Shown: piece by piece, positions 51,240 to 61,762 of the stretch
How the letters are laid out: each line of letters starts with the position of its first letter
Numbering within the stretch: position 1 is the first letter of the stretch
Origin: Hirschia baltica ATCC 49814
GTDB lineage: Bacteria; Pseudomonadota; Alphaproteobacteria; Caulobacterales; Hyphomonadaceae
Direction of reading: 5' to 3'
NCBI RefSeq assembly: GCF_000023785.1
Contig: NC_012982.1
Location: 868,001 to 932,000 of the forward strand
Length of the DNA stretch: 64,000 nt
The notes under the pieces: model-generated
Database searches by the model: none
What the model saw: only the letters and a program-made list of their open reading frames with translations
What the model was told of the DNA's origin: nothing
Program-made: the position numbers and the translations under genes

Positions 51240-51578
51240 ATGAATGACACAACACGCAGAAGCGATTTTGACGATATTCCACTGGATGGATTTAAGAGAG
51301 ATCATGACCCTTTCGCGAAGAAGTTAAAGCCGGAAAAATCCCAAAAGATTAAACCGAGCGACGAGAAAAAAGAGGGCTTTTTGCCGTCCAACACGCCAAT
51401 TCCATTCTGGTTGGATGTTGTGTTCTTCTTTATGTGGTGTGGTGCTGTTGGCCTTTCCATTGTGACGGCGTTCTTCATGGCAGATTTATTTTTGGGGCTT
51501 GTCGTATTTGTTGGTGGCGGTGCTTTGCTTTTATTGATCAGAACTGCTCTGAAACGTTTTTTATTGGCCCGAGCATAA
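51240..51578 (+). CDS. Small membrane protein of the dnaX-recR cluster
   Basis: A 112-residue protein of unknown family. A charged, Lys/Asp-rich N-terminal half (about 1-58) is followed by two membrane helices (FWLDVVFFFMWCGAVGLSIV and LFLGLVVFVGGGALLLLI) with a basic end. Start ATG 51240, with AGGA nine bases before. It sits between ybaB and recR with gaps of 41 and 10 bases, so it is probably co-transcribed with them. The location is the inner membrane; no role can be given. Confidence 0.7.
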   Translation: MNDTTRRSDFDDIPLDGFKRDHDPFAKKLKPEKSQKIKPSDEKKEGFLPSNTPIPFWLDVVFFFMWCGAVGLSIVTAFFMADLFLGLVVFVGGGALLLLIRTALKRFLLARA

Positions 51579-51588
51579 GCTGAACTAA

Positions 51589-52188
51589 ATGTCGAATAGA
51601 TCTGTTGGCCCTGAAATTACACGTCTCATTGAGATGATGTCTAAACTGCCTGGTATGGGGCCGCGTTCTGCCAGACGAGCTGCACTGCATTTATTGAAAA
51701 AGCCGGAGCAATTGCTTGCTCCTATGGCGCGCGCTATGGCAGATGCGGCTCAAAAAGTGTCGGCATGTGATGTGTGTGGAAATTTCGATACCTTAAACCC
51801 CTGCGCTGTGTGTCAGGCAACAGGGCGTGATGAGGCTGTGCTCTGCGTGCTGGCGGACGTTGGTGATCTTTGGGCGATGGAGCGGTCTGGTGTTTTTCGC
51901 GGGCGCTATCATGTGCTTGGGGGGTGTCTGTCAGCGCTGGATGGGATCGGGCCTGATGATCTCAATATTGCGAGCTTGATATCGAGAGCTGGCCAAGATC
52001 AGGTCAAAGAAGTCATTTTGGCGCTGAATGCAACAGTGGATGGCCAAACAACAGCCCACTATGTGGCGGATCAACTCGAAAATAGTGGTGTGATTGTTTC
52101 CAGACTGGCTCATGGTGTGCCTGTCGGCGGCGAGCTAGGGTCCCTTGATGACGGGACGATTGCGGCGGCTTTTTCTTCAAGGCGCTAA
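51589..52188 (+). CDS. recR: Recombination mediator RecR
   Basis: RecR works with RecO and RecF to load RecA on gapped DNA. The 199-residue protein has the helix-hairpin-helix motif ([18 protein letters not shown], about 18-35), a zinc finger ([16 protein letters not shown], about 57-72) and a Toprim domain ([18 protein letters not shown] and [16 protein letters not shown]). All family features are intact. It is the end of the dnaX cluster. Confidence 0.96.
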   Translation: MSNRSVGPEITRLIEMMSKLPGMGPRSARRAALHLLKKPEQLLAPMARAMADAAQKVSACDVCGNFDTLNPCAVCQATGRDEAVLCVLADVGDLWAMERSGVFRGRYHVLGGCLSALDGIGPDDLNIASLISRAGQDQVKEVILALNATVDGQTTAHYVADQLENSGVIVSRLAHGVPVGGELGSLDDGTIAAAFSSRR

Positions 52189-52270
52189 TGCTTGCAATCT
52201 GTGAATAAGTGATTCGTTTTTGGTTAAATATCGCCTTGTAGGAGAATAAAAAACGATATATGGTCTCGTT

Positions 52271-53821
52271 ATGTTCTCATTCTCTTTTGGCGAAACCGCG
52301 CTCGTATTTGATTTGTATCATGTTTGTTTCTTCGCTGTTGCGGTAGTTGCGTTAATTTTATGCTTAATCCTTGGGTTTCGCGTATCGCGTGTAAGAAAAT
52401 CGATGCAAGAGCATTTTGAAGCAGAGAGCCATTTCCTCAAAGGTGAGGTTGAGGTTGGCGCGTTGCGATTGAAAAATCTGCAAGAAACTTATCAGCGTGA
52501 AATTGATATTTGGGCCAATGAAAAACTCCGGTTTGAGCAAAGCCTCAATGCGCAGCAGGAAAAGGCCGAGCAATACCAAACGCAACTAGAAAAATATCGT
52601 ACGCATGCCGAAGCTTTATCACGCAAGCTTGCTGGACTTGAAGCAGGACAGGAAGAGCGAGAGAAGGCATTCGAGGTTGAGCGGGCAACGATGAAATCGC
52701 TCAATGCAGAAATTCATCAGAAATTTCAGCACCTAGCCGATAATGCGCTTCGCCAATCGCAAAAGCAATTTCTGGAGATCGCCAACGAACAAATGCGCCA
52801 GCATAAGGAAGTTTCCAAGGCCGACCTATCCAGCATGATTGGACCGATAAAAGAGAGCTTTTCGCAATTTAGCAAGAAGGTTGAAAACCTTGAGCAAGTG
52901 CGCAGTGAAGATCGTGCATCCTTGAGAACCGAGATAGAAAAACTCTCTCAGACCATGGCGGACACCCAGAATGTGACGGGTAAGCTCGCCAACGCATTAT
53001 CTGCACCCAAATCGGGTGGGCGTTGGGGGGAGGAAACACTCCGTAATGTGCTGGAGATGGCAGGGCTATCTGAACACGCTGATTTTTCCGAACAAGTACA
53101 TGCAAACGTAGAGGATGGACAAAATATCCGGCCAGACGTTGTCGTGCGTATGCCGGGTGGACGCCATTTGGTGATTGACTCAAAAGTCAGTGTTGATGAT
53201 TTCCTTCAGGCCTCTGAAGAGAGTGATCCACAACGTCAAAATTTATTATTGCAAACCCATGCGCGCAAAATGAAAGATCATGTCACGGTTTTGGCGCGTA
53301 AAGCCTATTGGGCACAATTGCCCGACACTGTGGATTTCGTTGCGATGTTTGTGCCGGGTGAAAATTTCTATGCAGCCGCGTTGAGCGCAGATCGTGATTT
53401 GTTTGATTATGCAGCGCGTAATAAAGTGATCATTGTGACCCCGTCAACTTTGGTGGCTTTGGCCAAAGCTGTGGCGTTTGGATGGCGTCAAGAAAATGCG
53501 GCGCAAAACACCAAAGAAGTCACAGAACTCGCACGCGAACTATACAGCAGAATAGCAGTGATGGGCGACAAAGTCGTCAAAATGGGACGCGGATTGAACA
53601 CTGCATCCGCAGCATATAACGAATTAGTCGGTACTCTGGAGACAAAAGTGCTGCCTCAAGCCCGCAAATTCGATGCATTGGGTGTGAGCGCTGATGGTAA
53701 AGAAATTCCTGATCTTGAAGAGATTGAAGATCATATGCGCGAACCACGTCGAGGACGAGATTTGCTCTTTAACTTGAATGAAATGCCTTCACCGCCCAAG
53801 CAAATATCAACCAAAAACTAG
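52271..53821 (+). CDS. rmuC: DNA recombination protein RmuC
   Basis: A 516-residue protein with an N-terminal membrane helix (about 17-38), a long coiled coil (about 40-170) and the RmuC nuclease-like domain. Family signatures are SGGRWGEETLRNVLEMAGL, NIRPDVVVRMPGGRHLVIDSK and the late VIIVTPSTLVALAKAVAFGW. RmuC limits inversions at short repeats in E. coli. It follows recR and precedes def-fmt. Some family members affect phage or foreign DNA, but the call here is the general family. Confidence 0.93.
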   Translation: MFSFSFGETALVFDLYHVCFFAVAVVALILCLILGFRVSRVRKSMQEHFEAESHFLKGEVEVGALRLKNLQETYQREIDIWANEKLRFEQSLNAQQEKAEQYQTQLEKYRTHAEALSRKLAGLEAGQEEREKAFEVERATMKSLNAEIHQKFQHLADNALRQSQKQFLEIANEQMRQHKEVSKADLSSMIGPIKESFSQFSKKVENLEQVRSEDRASLRTEIEKLSQTMADTQNVTGKLANALSAPKSGGRWGEETLRNVLEMAGLSEHADFSEQVHANVEDGQNIRPDVVVRMPGGRHLVIDSKVSVDDFLQASEESDPQRQNLLLQTHARKMKDHVTVLARKAYWAQLPDTVDFVAMFVPGENFYAAALSADRDLFDYAARNKVIIVTPSTLVALAKAVAFGWRQENAAQNTKEVTELARELYSRIAVMGDKVVKMGRGLNTASAAYNELVGTLETKVLPQARKFDALGVSADGKEIPDLEEIEDHMREPRRGRDLLFNLNEMPSPPKQISTKN

Positions 53822-53885
53822 AAACTGATAGGTTTTGTGTTGACTATAGCTTGACGAATTAGGCCTGCACACTTAGCTAAAACAC

Positions 53886-54431
53886 ATGACAATACGACCT
53901 ATTTTAACAGTTCCAAACCCTCTACTTAAAGAGGTTTCCAAGCCGGTTGATGCTGTGACCGATGAAATCCGTGCGCTCATGGATGACATGCTTGAAACAA
54001 TGTATGATGCACCTGGCATTGGCCTTGCGGCGATTCAAATCGGTGAGCCTGTGCGCGTCATCGTGATGGATATTGCTGATAAGGATGAAGAACCAAATCC
54101 TCAGTATTTTGTAAATCCAGAAATTCTGGAAAAGGTCGAGGCAACTGTTCCTTATGATGAGGGATGTCTTTCTGTGCCTGAGATTTATGAAACGATTGAG
54201 CGTCCTGAGCGTGTCCAGATCAAATATCTCAACTATAAAGGCGAGGAAGTGATTGAATGGGCTGAAGGCTTATACGCCACTTGTATTCAGCACGAGATGG
54301 ATCACCTTGAAGGCAAGCTTTTCATTGATTATCTATCGCGCCTAAAGCGTACGCGTGCGGTTGATAAAGTGAAAAAAGCAAAGAAATTTGCACCAGTGCC
54401 ACACGTGCACGGGCCTAACTGCAACCATTAG
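53886..54431 (+). CDS. def: Peptide deformylase
   Basis: Removes the formyl group from the N-terminal methionine of new proteins. The 181-residue protein has the three motifs of metal site and active site: [10 protein letters not shown] (about 45-54), EGCLS (about 97-101, Cys ligand) and [12 protein letters not shown] (about 138-149, His ligands and catalytic Glu). It is a type I deformylase with a basic His-containing tail. It is followed by fmt and truA, a conserved order. Confidence 0.95.
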   Translation: MTIRPILTVPNPLLKEVSKPVDAVTDEIRALMDDMLETMYDAPGIGLAAIQIGEPVRVIVMDIADKDEEPNPQYFVNPEILEKVEATVPYDEGCLSVPEIYETIERPERVQIKYLNYKGEEVIEWAEGLYATCIQHEMDHLEGKLFIDYLSRLKRTRAVDKVKKAKKFAPVPHVHGPNCNH

Positions 54432-54467
54432 ATTGTAGATGGAATGATATAAAAAGGGGATCTAAGA

Positions 54468-55400
54468 ATGAGCCTTAGACTGGTTTTTATGGGATCTCCT
54501 GATTTTTCTGTGCCTTGCCTGAAAGCGTTGGTTGACGCTGGGCACGACATTGTGTGCGTGTATTCACAGCCGCCTCGCCGTGCAGGACGAGGCAAAAATG
54601 AACGCAATACACCGGTTCATGATGCCGCTTTAGAGTTGGGCATTGAAGTGCGCACACCTAAATCAGTTAAATCGGAAGAAGCGCTGAATGAATTTGCAGC
54701 ATTGGAAGCTGATCTGGCTGTGGTCGTGGCTTATGGCTTGATTTTGCCACAAGCATTGCTCGATGCTCCGCGACTTGGTTGTATTAATGCACATGCGAGC
54801 TTGTTACCGCGATGGCGGGGAGCTGCGCCTATTCAACGCGCGATTATGGCAGGGGATGATGTGACCGGCGTTGAAATAATGCAGATGGAAGCAGGGCTCG
54901 ATACTGGGCCTGTGATGGCATCTGTCTCGGTGGATATTACGCCTGAAACAACGGTTGGCAGTTTGCATGATGAATTGTGCGAAGCAGGTGCTAAATTGCT
55001 GGTTGAGGCTGTTGCACAGCTTGAGGCTGGAACTGCTAAATTTATCCCTCAGTCAGAAGAGGGTATTGAATATGCTCATAAGCTGACAAATGAAGAAACA
55101 CGCATAGATTGGTCCCTACCTGCACGCAAGGTTCGCCAGCATATCCACGGGCTTTCACCTTTTCCGGGTGCGTGGTTTGAGATGCAAACACCTAAAGGGC
55201 CTGTGCGCGTAAAAGTGCTCGAAGTGGCTGATAGTCTTGGTGAGGGGAATGCTGGTGAGGTGTTAGATGACAAATTGCTAGTGGCTTGCGGTAAGGATGC
55301 TATCCGCATTAAGCGTCTTCAGCGGGCAGGTAAGCCTGTTATGAATGCCGAAGACTTCTTGCGTGGCAATGATTTAACAGAAGGTGCGATCATCGCTTAA
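54468..55400 (+). CDS. fmt: Methionyl-tRNA formyltransferase
   Basis: Formylates initiator Met-tRNA with 10-formyl-tetrahydrofolate. The 310-residue enzyme has an N-terminal catalytic domain with [45 protein letters not shown] and the Asp/His centre. A C-terminal tRNA-binding barrel (about 210-300) starts after [13 protein letters not shown] purine-rich GGGG site precedes the ATG. It forms the def-fmt-truA group. Confidence 0.95.
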   Translation: MSLRLVFMGSPDFSVPCLKALVDAGHDIVCVYSQPPRRAGRGKNERNTPVHDAALELGIEVRTPKSVKSEEALNEFAALEADLAVVVAYGLILPQALLDAPRLGCINAHASLLPRWRGAAPIQRAIMAGDDVTGVEIMQMEAGLDTGPVMASVSVDITPETTVGSLHDELCEAGAKLLVEAVAQLEAGTAKFIPQSEEGIEYAHKLTNEETRIDWSLPARKVRQHIHGLSPFPGAWFEMQTPKGPVRVKVLEVADSLGEGNAGEVLDDKLLVACGKDAIRIKRLQRAGKPVMNAEDFLRGNDLTEGAIIA

Positions 55401-55405
55401 ATCTT

Positions 55406-56149
55406 ATGGCGCGTTTCAAACTCACAATCGAATATGATGGCTCGCCCTATGTGGGATGGCAGAGACAGAAGACACATCGTTCCGTTCAGCAAGTGCTAGA
55501 AGAAGCCATTCCCAAATTTGCGGGTGAGACGGTGACCGTGCATGGCGCAGGGCGTACAGATGCCGGCGTTCATGCAATGGGTCAAGTTGCGCATATTGAT
55601 CTGAGTAAGGAATTTACGACAGACAAGGTTCGCGATGCGATGAACCATTTCATGAAAGATGAACCCGTATCAATCCTGCTTGCTGAAGAAGTGAGTGACG
55701 AATTTCATGCGCGCTTTTCAGCGTATGCGCGCCATTATATTTACCGCATTATTGATCGTCGCGCTGATTTGACGTTTGATCGAAATCTTGCTTGGCGCGC
55801 CATGTCACCTGTTGATGCGGATGCCATGCATGAAGCGGCGCAGTGCCTTGTTGGGAAACATGATTTTTCTACATTTAGAGATGCTCAATGTCAGGCTGAA
55901 AGCCCTGTAAAAACGCTTTCTAAAATTGAAGTGATACGCGATGGCGACGAGATTAATATCTATGTATCAGCACCTTCATTTCTGCATAGGCAAGTGCGTT
56001 CTATAACTGGATCTTTGATGGAAATAGGTCGCGGTAAAAAACCGATTTCTTGGATGCAGGAGATATTGGGGGCGGCTGACAGGTCTCGCTGTGGAACAGT
56101 TGCACCACCAGATGGCCTGTATTTAAGTCAGGTTGATTATCCAAATTAA
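55406..56149 (+). CDS. truA: tRNA pseudouridine(38-40) synthase TruA
   Basis: Isomerises uridines 38-40 in many tRNA anticodon arms. The 247-residue protein has the catalytic aspartate in [11 protein letters not shown] (about 47-57), the NFM-type segment HDFSTFRDA and [20 protein letters not shown] typical of TruA. It starts five bases after fmt and ends the def-fmt-truA run. Lengths and motifs are normal. Confidence 0.95.
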   Translation: MARFKLTIEYDGSPYVGWQRQKTHRSVQQVLEEAIPKFAGETVTVHGAGRTDAGVHAMGQVAHIDLSKEFTTDKVRDAMNHFMKDEPVSILLAEEVSDEFHARFSAYARHYIYRIIDRRADLTFDRNLAWRAMSPVDADAMHEAAQCLVGKHDFSTFRDAQCQAESPVKTLSKIEVIRDGDEINIYVSAPSFLHRQVRSITGSLMEIGRGKKPISWMQEILGAADRSRCGTVAPPDGLYLSQVDYPN

Positions 56150-56267
56150 TCATCAATTCAAAGTTCAAAATTTTTTGTACACTCAGAATAGCAATTTCTA
56201 GTTGGCATAATTTTTGCTGCTTTTCAATCGTGATGAAACAATCACTTTTGCAAGGGGGAAATTGCCG

Positions 56268-57017
56268 ATGACTGATATTCTAGATAAAATTGCGCGAGAA
56301 AAAGCTTTTCATAATCAGCGTTTTGCAGAAGAGCATGATGCAAGAGACATCCAGGATAAATATTATGATTCAATTCGAGGATGTTTTGGAGATTATTACT
56401 CGCAGATAAAATCATCGGTGAGAAATAGCAGATCATTGGAATATGGCTGTAGCTATGGTGACAACGTGTCTAAATACGCACCCGTGGCTTCTGACATAAA
56501 GGGCATAGATATATCCGACAATGCAGTGGTAATTGGTCAACGCAAAATAGATGAATTGGGTTATACCAACGCTTCTCTGTCCGTCATGAATGCAGAAGAA
56601 CCAACTTTTGAAGATGGAGCATTCGATTTTATTTTTGGTGCTGGGATTCTTCACCATTTGGATTTAGAAAAATCAATTAGCCAGATTAGCCGTATGTTAG
56701 CTGAAAATGGTCGTGCTGTTTTTATGGAGCCGCTTGGGCATAATCCAATCATCAATATGTATAGGAATGCCACTCCTGAAGCGCGTACACCTGATGAGCA
56801 TCCACTATTGGTGTCTGATTGGAAAATATTTAAAAAACACTTCAGTACGGTAAATACAAAGTTTTATGGGTTGAGTACTATTGGTACAACACCTTTACGG
56901 AATACACCCGCCCATAAAATTGCATTGAGTGCGTGCGAAATGCTTGATTCAGTACTCTTTAAAATACCAGGCGTTCGCTTTTTAGGATGGTATGTATTAA
57001 TTGAATTTGAAAAATAG
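56268..57017 (+). CDS. Class I SAM-dependent methyltransferase, substrate unknown
   Basis: A 249-residue protein with a Rossmann methyltransferase domain (about 45-165). SAM loop LEYGCSYGDNVSKY is a variant of E/DxGxGxG, then GIDISDNAV with an acidic ribose-binding residue, and FDFIFGAGILHHLD after the strand. The C-terminal part resembles sugar or small-molecule methyltransferases in surface-glycan clusters but is not diagnostic. Chosen start ATG 56268 is preceded by AAGGGGG; the open frame to 56214 adds 18 residues. It is a single unit with a terminator after it. Confidence 0.8.
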   Translation: MTDILDKIAREKAFHNQRFAEEHDARDIQDKYYDSIRGCFGDYYSQIKSSVRNSRSLEYGCSYGDNVSKYAPVASDIKGIDISDNAVVIGQRKIDELGYTNASLSVMNAEEPTFEDGAFDFIFGAGILHHLDLEKSISQISRMLAENGRAVFMEPLGHNPIINMYRNATPEARTPDEHPLLVSDWKIFKKHFSTVNTKFYGLSTIGTTPLRNTPAHKIALSACEMLDSVLFKIPGVRFLGWYVLIEFEK

Positions 57018-57044
57018 AATTTTATTTAGCTGGTATGTTGGTTG

Positions 57045-57079
57045 AAACCGGAGCAAGCTTTTCTTGCTCCGGTTTTTTT
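57045..57079 (+). terminator. Intrinsic terminator after the methyltransferase gene
   Basis: A perfect 13-bp stem (57045-57057 with 57063-57075) with a five-base loop is followed by a T-run. Confidence 0.95.
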
Positions 57080-57210
57080 CCGGCTTAGCTTCACTCACTA
57101 ACATATTTCTTTTCCGGTTTCGGCCAAAGAGGCGGAACTTTATGGGCTGTGAAGAATAGTAGTTACTTAGCCTTAAGGCTGAGTAGGTGTTCAATATCGG
57201 GATGGGTGTC

Positions 57211-57990
57211 ATGCGTATTAAAATCAATAATTATCTTAAATACTCTTTCGCGGGGACATCAGATGTCCTGCTGGCGATAGAAGTTATCCCTATGGCGGAC
57301 CAGCATTTAATACAGGATCAGATGAATGTTTCTTCTGGCCCAAGTCTGCATACGGCAGAAGGGGTTGATGGTCTTGGACGCAGGACATGGATCACCAATG
57401 CAGAAGGTATTTTGGAGATAACTTATCAAGCAGAAGTCGATATTTTGCGCCAAGCTAAAAGCACACAAGGCGTGTATGGTAGCGAGCATGAAGAATTACC
57501 GCCCTATGTGATACCGTATTTGTTTGCCAGCCGATATTGCGAGTCAGATAATATGGTGGCTTTTGTGCAGGCAACATTTCCGCAACAATGCCTTGGTGAC
57601 AAAATTGATGCTATGTCGCAATGGATAAATCAGAATCTGACCTATGCGCATGGTGTAAGCAATGAAACGACGACTGCCTCTGATACATTCTTTTCACGTC
57701 GTGGCGTGTGTCGAGATTTTGCGCATTTACTGATAGCTTTTGTACGCGCTGCTGGTGTTCCAGCGCGAATGGTGTCTGTATATGCTCCCGAAGTCATGCC
57801 ACCTGATTTTCACGCTGTTGTTGAAGTTTGGTTGAATGGGGAGTGGTTTCTTGTTGATCCAACTGGATTGGCACCGGTTGATCATATGGCCCGCATGGCT
57901 GTGGGCCGAGATGCAACTGATATTAGTTTTATGACAATCTTTGGTGCCGCTGAAATGCTCGAACAAAACGTTGATGTTTCGTTTGCTTAA
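57211..57990 (+). CDS. Transglutaminase-like cysteine protease fold protein
   Basis: A 259-residue protein with a beta-rich N-terminal part and a transglutaminase core (about 120-235). The Cys-His-Asp triad reads RGVCRDFAHL, DFHAVVEVWL and VDPTGLAP. This architecture fits the bacterial transglutaminase-like group often beside ATP-grasp and alpha-E proteins, which are absent here. Chosen start ATG 57211, with GGGATGGG just before. Activity may be proteolytic or cross-linking; no substrate can be given. Confidence 0.85.
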   Translation: MRIKINNYLKYSFAGTSDVLLAIEVIPMADQHLIQDQMNVSSGPSLHTAEGVDGLGRRTWITNAEGILEITYQAEVDILRQAKSTQGVYGSEHEELPPYVIPYLFASRYCESDNMVAFVQATFPQQCLGDKIDAMSQWINQNLTYAHGVSNETTTASDTFFSRRGVCRDFAHLLIAFVRAAGVPARMVSVYAPEVMPPDFHAVVEVWLNGEWFLVDPTGLAPVDHMARMAVGRDATDISFMTIFGAAEMLEQNVDVSFA

Positions 57991-58014
57991 AGCGACACCG
58001 GTATAGATTTTTGT

Positions 58015-58848
58015 CTAGTCGCGAAGCAATTCGTTCACGCCCGTTTTAGAGCGAGTTTTTGCATCCACTGTTTTAACGATCACAACACACGCTAGGGATG
58101 GACCACCATTTGCCGCTGGCATGGCACCTGGAACGACAACAGAATATGGCGGCACTTCGCCGTAAGTGAATTCACCTGTTGCGCGGTCAACGATTTTTGT
58201 TGATTGAGAAATGAAAGTACCCATCGCCAAAACGGAGCCTTCACGAATGATAACACCTTCGGCGACTTCAGCGCGGGCACCAATGAAGCAATTATCTTCG
58301 ATAATGACAGGCGTTGCTTGAAGTGGTTCTAGCACGCCGCCAATGCCGGCACCGCCGGATATGTGCACGTTTTTACCGATTTGCGCACATGAACCGACAG
58401 TTGCCCATGTATCAACCATTGTGCCTTCGTCTACATAGGCACCAATATTGATGAATGATGGCATCAAAACAGCATTTTTTGCGACGAATGAACCGCGACG
58501 TACTGTACAATTGGGAACTGCTCGGAAACCAGCTTCTTTATATTCAGCCTCACCCCAACCATCAAATTTTGACGGGACTTTATCAAACCAAGTGGCTTCA
58601 CCTGGTCCACCTTTAATGATTTCGTTTGGGTTTAAACGGAATGATAGAAGAACTGCTTTTTTAACCCATTCATTGGCTTTCCAGCCGCCATTGCCGTCTG
58701 GTTCTGCTGCGCGAAGTATACCTTGGTCTGTTAGCAAAAGAGCTTCAGTCACAGCATCACGAATGTCACCTTGTGTTGCAGTGGATACAGTATCGCGTGC
58801 ATCCCAAGCAGAGTTGATGGCAAGCTCAAGGGCGGAAATATCAGTCAT
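58015..58848 (-). CDS. dapD: Tetrahydrodipicolinate N-succinyltransferase
   Basis: Succinylates tetrahydrodipicolinate in lysine and diaminopimelate synthesis. The 277-residue protein has a helical N-terminal domain (about 1-100) and the left-handed beta-helix of hexapeptide repeats. Examples are [39 protein letters not shown] and [18 protein letters not shown]. Length and motifs match DapD. It is the last gene of the leftward argB run; a 55-base gap separates it from the nucleotidase gene. Confidence 0.95.
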   Translation of the reverse strand: MTDISALELAINSAWDARDTVSTATQGDIRDAVTEALLLTDQGILRAAEPDGNGGWKANEWVKKAVLLSFRLNPNEIIKGGPGEATWFDKVPSKFDGWGEAEYKEAGFRAVPNCTVRRGSFVAKNAVLMPSFINIGAYVDEGTMVDTWATVGSCAQIGKNVHISGGAGIGGVLEPLQATPVIIEDNCFIGARAEVAEGVIIREGSVLAMGTFISQSTKIVDRATGEFTYGEVPPYSVVVPGAMPAANGGPSLACVVIVKTVDAKTRSKTGVNELLRD

Positions 58849-58903
58849 AGGGTCAGGCTTTCGTCTAAATTTTAATAAGGCTTAGCAGCAGGGGGTAGCC
58901 CGC

Positions 58904-59638
58904 TTAAGTGTTCGGTGCAATGTCTTTGACGATTTCTTCAAGAAAGCGGGGAAGGTCATCAGTTGTATGGTGAACATGATCGGGCTTTATGTCATTGGCA
59001 TGAGCTGGTCGGACGCCTTCAGGTTCATGGCTCCAATCCTTATCCGATGTCACCAATACTGTTTTGAATCCCAATTGGTGTGCAGGGATGAGATTACGCG
59101 GTAGATCTTCAAACATGGTAGATTTTGTGGGGTCAACGCTGGTTAACTCGATAAAGCGTTCAAAAGCTCCGTCTTCGTGTTTGGGTAAAAATTCTGATTT
59201 TGCGATGCAAATGATATCCTGAAAAAGATGATCAATTCCCATGTATTTCGTCACTTTTTCAGCATGGCAGGTCGAGCCGTTTGTGTAGATATACTTCTTG
59301 CCGGGCAGTGCAGAAAGCTGTGCTTTTAAATCTGGTGCAGCATCAAGTGGACTATGATCAATATCATGCACATAGCTCATAAATATAGCAGGATCGAGTT
59401 TGTGCTCAATCATCATGCCCCGCAGCGTTGTGCCATATCTTTTGTAATAGTCTTTTTGAATGATCCGCGCTTCATCATGAGGTAAATTTAGCTCTTTCTG
59501 CACAAATGCGGTCATGCGCTGGTCAATTTCAGCAAATAGATCACAAGCAGCAGGGTAGAGTGTATTATCAAGGTCAAACACCCAATTGTCGACGTGATTA
59601 AAATCAGCGGAAACCAGAAGAGGTTGAGTGTTTGTCAT
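58904..59638 (-). CDS. HAD family pyrimidine 5'-nucleotidase
   Basis: A 244-residue HAD phosphatase close to the SDT1/pyrimidine 5'-nucleotidase group. Motif I is FDLDNTLYP (about 20-28) with the nucleophile Asp. The helical cap contains YYKRYGTTLRGMM (about 75-87), motif II is YIYTNGST, and motif IV is MFEDLPRNL. The enzyme dephosphorylates nucleotides or small phosphates. The gene lies six bases after the DUF1036 gene in the argB-dapD run, a placement common in alphaproteobacteria. Confidence 0.88.
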   Translation of the reverse strand: MTNTQPLLVSADFNHVDNWVFDLDNTLYPAACDLFAEIDQRMTAFVQKELNLPHDEARIIQKDYYKRYGTTLRGMMIEHKLDPAIFMSYVHDIDHSPLDAAPDLKAQLSALPGKKYIYTNGSTCHAEKVTKYMGIDHLFQDIICIAKSEFLPKHEDGAFERFIELTSVDPTKSTMFEDLPRNLIPAHQLGFKTVLVTSDKDWSHEPEGVRPAHANDIKPDHVHHTTDDLPRFLEEIVKDIAPNT

Positions 59639-59644
59639 AGCGGG

Positions 59645-60706
59645 CTAGAAAGCCTCCGTTGGTTCTTCGTTGAAATCGCGGTCAAAGAATTCGTAGATTA
59701 GTTTTCCATCTTTGGGTGATTCTGTCACAATGAAATCAGCTTCTTTATATGCGCGAACTTCACACCCTTCGCGTCCAACAATTGCAAACTTCGATCTTGC
59801 TATGCAGAAAATGTGATCAGCAACTTTCAGATGACGCATGCCTTCGTCTGTTTCTATTTCAGCATAGACATAGTGCGGCGTGGGGATGAGGCTTTCATCA
59901 ATGGTACGAGCGCAGGCATCTGAATCGAGTGACCACCAGCCGCGACTCTCCCAACCATTACCACGACGACGTCCGATAGCTGTCCACATACGATGAGGTG
60001 TGCGATTACATATCGTCATGCCGACATCTCTGGAGCGGTTATTCGCAACTTCTTCTAGGATATCTATGAGTGTGGAATCACTTGTTGATGAGTCTAGATT
60101 ATTTGCTTTAAGGAAAGCGGCAATTGCTCCCCGTGTCCGTCTACCGACATAACCATCAATTGATGTATTTGCGACACCAGCATCTTTTAGCAACCTTTGA
60201 AGACCTGCACTTTCCGATCTTTTGATACCATAAGGTTCAGTTTCGGTTAGGCGAGTTGTCCAATTATTGCGGTTCTCAATTTTTACAGTACGAAAACTAC
60301 GTTCTTCTAACCCCATGGCGGTGCATGAGGGTGGGTTTTCAACTGCAAATGACCCAGTGGAATCGACACAAAGTGGTACGTCACCGCCCCAAGTGCGTTG
60401 TCCACCATGATGCGCCGAGGATGAGCGTGCCATAACATAGTGTAAACCTTCACGAAGTGGTGCTGGTATAGCTATTCGGCATTCACCCGGGCGTAGCCGT
60501 GTCCAGCCTTCTACAACAACACTTGCTGCACTTTCTGGACGTCCGGTTGAGGCCTCTAGAACAAAACTTGTTTCGTTACACAATCTCCAACCATTGGCAT
60601 TTGACTGTGCTTGAGCAAACGGTGAAAATATTGCGAACATTGTTGTCGCAAATGCAAGAAAAACAGCCGTGCGAAAATATTTAAGAGATAAGTGTTCCAG
60701 CACCAT
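59645..60706 (-). CDS. Secreted DUF1036 protein with central peptidoglycan-binding-like domain
   Basis: A 353-residue protein with a signal peptide (about 1-33, AQAQ). Two DUF1036-like domains lie at about 35-145 and 228-345, each opening with a Cys-Asn/Arg-Glu/Thr motif (LCNETSF, ICNRTPH) and ending with Cys pairs. Between them is a PG_binding_1-like helical bundle, [10 protein letters not shown]...[20 protein letters not shown] (about 167-208). The two-DUF1036 layout is typical for this alphaproteobacterial gene next to argB. Function is unknown. It overlaps argB by 26 bases. Confidence 0.85.
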   Translation of the reverse strand: MVLEHLSLKYFRTAVFLAFATTMFAIFSPFAQAQSNANGWRLCNETSFVLEASTGRPESAASVVVEGWTRLRPGECRIAIPAPLREGLHYVMARSSSAHHGGQRTWGGDVPLCVDSTGSFAVENPPSCTAMGLEERSFRTVKIENRNNWTTRLTETEPYGIKRSESAGLQRLLKDAGVANTSIDGYVGRRTRGAIAAFLKANNLDSSTSDSTLIDILEEVANNRSRDVGMTICNRTPHRMWTAIGRRRGNGWESRGWWSLDSDACARTIDESLIPTPHYVYAEIETDEGMRHLKVADHIFCIARSKFAIVGREGCEVRAYKEADFIVTESPKDGKLIYEFFDRDFNEEPTEAF

Positions 60707-61583
60707 GGTCAGTGAACAACTCCGTTAAAAGGGCGTGTGGGGTGCGTCCATCTAGGATAACGGATGCTTTTACGCCATTCTTAACTGCAGTGAGTGCAGT
60801 TTCGATTTTAGGGATCATGCCGCCGCTGATTGCGCCGGATAAGATTAATTGTGTAGCCATTTCCTGATCCAGTTCTCGGATCAGGTTTTTGTCTGAATCA
60901 AGTACTCCCTTCACATCTGTGAGAAGGAGTAGACGTTCCGCTTTTAATGCGCTGGCAATAGCACCTGCTGCTGTGTCAGCGTTGATATTGTAGCTTTCGC
61001 CTTCAAGACCGAATCCAACAGGCGCAACAACAGGGATAAAGTCTGTGTTTTGTGAAGCGAGGGTTTCTAAAATTGTTGGATCAACATGTTTTGGTTCGCC
61101 AACAAATCCGAGGTCCAAGATTTTTTCAATGTTGGAGTCGGGATCTTTACGCGTTTTTGTAGCTTTCTCAGCGAGAATAAGATTTGAGTCGGCACCAGAA
61201 AGACCGACTGCGTTACCGCCTGCCATGTTAATTGCGCGTACAATTGTTTTATTGATAGATCCAGACAATACCATTTCAACGATTTCCATCGTTGCTGCAT
61301 CTGTGACGCGTAATCCGTCTTCAAATTTACTTGTGACATTCAAGCGTTTTAACGCATCACCTATTTGAGGGCCACCACCATGCACGATTACAGGGTTCAC
61401 ACCCATGTGTTTTAGCAAAACGACATCGCGAGCAAATCCTTTTGCGAGCGAGATGTCTGCCATGGCATGTCCGCCATATTTTATGACAATCGTTTTTTTG
61501 TCATAGCGCTGAATAAACGGAAGGGCTTCGGACAAGGTGTTAACTGTCAATGCGCCAGCCTCTGAAAGTGTATCGTGTGTCAT
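60681..61583 (-). CDS. argB: Acetylglutamate kinase
   Basis: Phosphorylates N-acetylglutamate in arginine synthesis. The 300-residue amino-acid-kinase-fold protein has KYGGHAM (about 34-40), the substrate loop VHGGGPQIG (about 68-76) and the ATP-side segment [15 protein letters not shown] with [11 protein letters not shown]. The N-terminal extension suggests the arginine-sensitive hexameric form. In many alphaproteobacteria it follows engB; here a two-gene metal unit lies between them. Confidence 0.95.
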   Translation of the reverse strand: MTHDTLSEAGALTVNTLSEALPFIQRYDKKTIVIKYGGHAMADISLAKGFARDVVLLKHMGVNPVIVHGGGPQIGDALKRLNVTSKFEDGLRVTDAATMEIVEMVLSGSINKTIVRAINMAGGNAVGLSGADSNLILAEKATKTRKDPDSNIEKILDLGFVGEPKHVDPTILETLASQNTDFIPVVAPVGFGLEGESYNINADTAAGAIASALKAERLLLLTDVKGVLDSDKNLIRELDQEMATQLILSGAISGGMIPKIETALTAVKNGVKASVILDGRTPHALLTELFTDHGAGTLIS

Positions 61584-61703
61584 GCGAATATGTTTAACTG
61601 CAAAGCGAAGAAGTAAAAAGTAGGTATTTGCACAATCAGGCGGATATTCAGTATTTTATTTTTATCAATTTCATAAAAATTCCTTTTTGCTCGATTTTTC
61701 AGT

Positions 61704-61740
61704 CAAAAAAAGGAAGTATATGTGGATATACTCCCTTTTA
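61704..61740 (-). terminator. Terminator after the Met/His-rich outer-membrane protein gene
   Basis: Arms 61709-61721 and 61726-61738 pair with one mismatch and a four-base loop; a T-run follows on the leftward strand. Confidence 0.75.
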
Positions 61741-61762
61741 ATTTTTACGCTGAACTATCCAG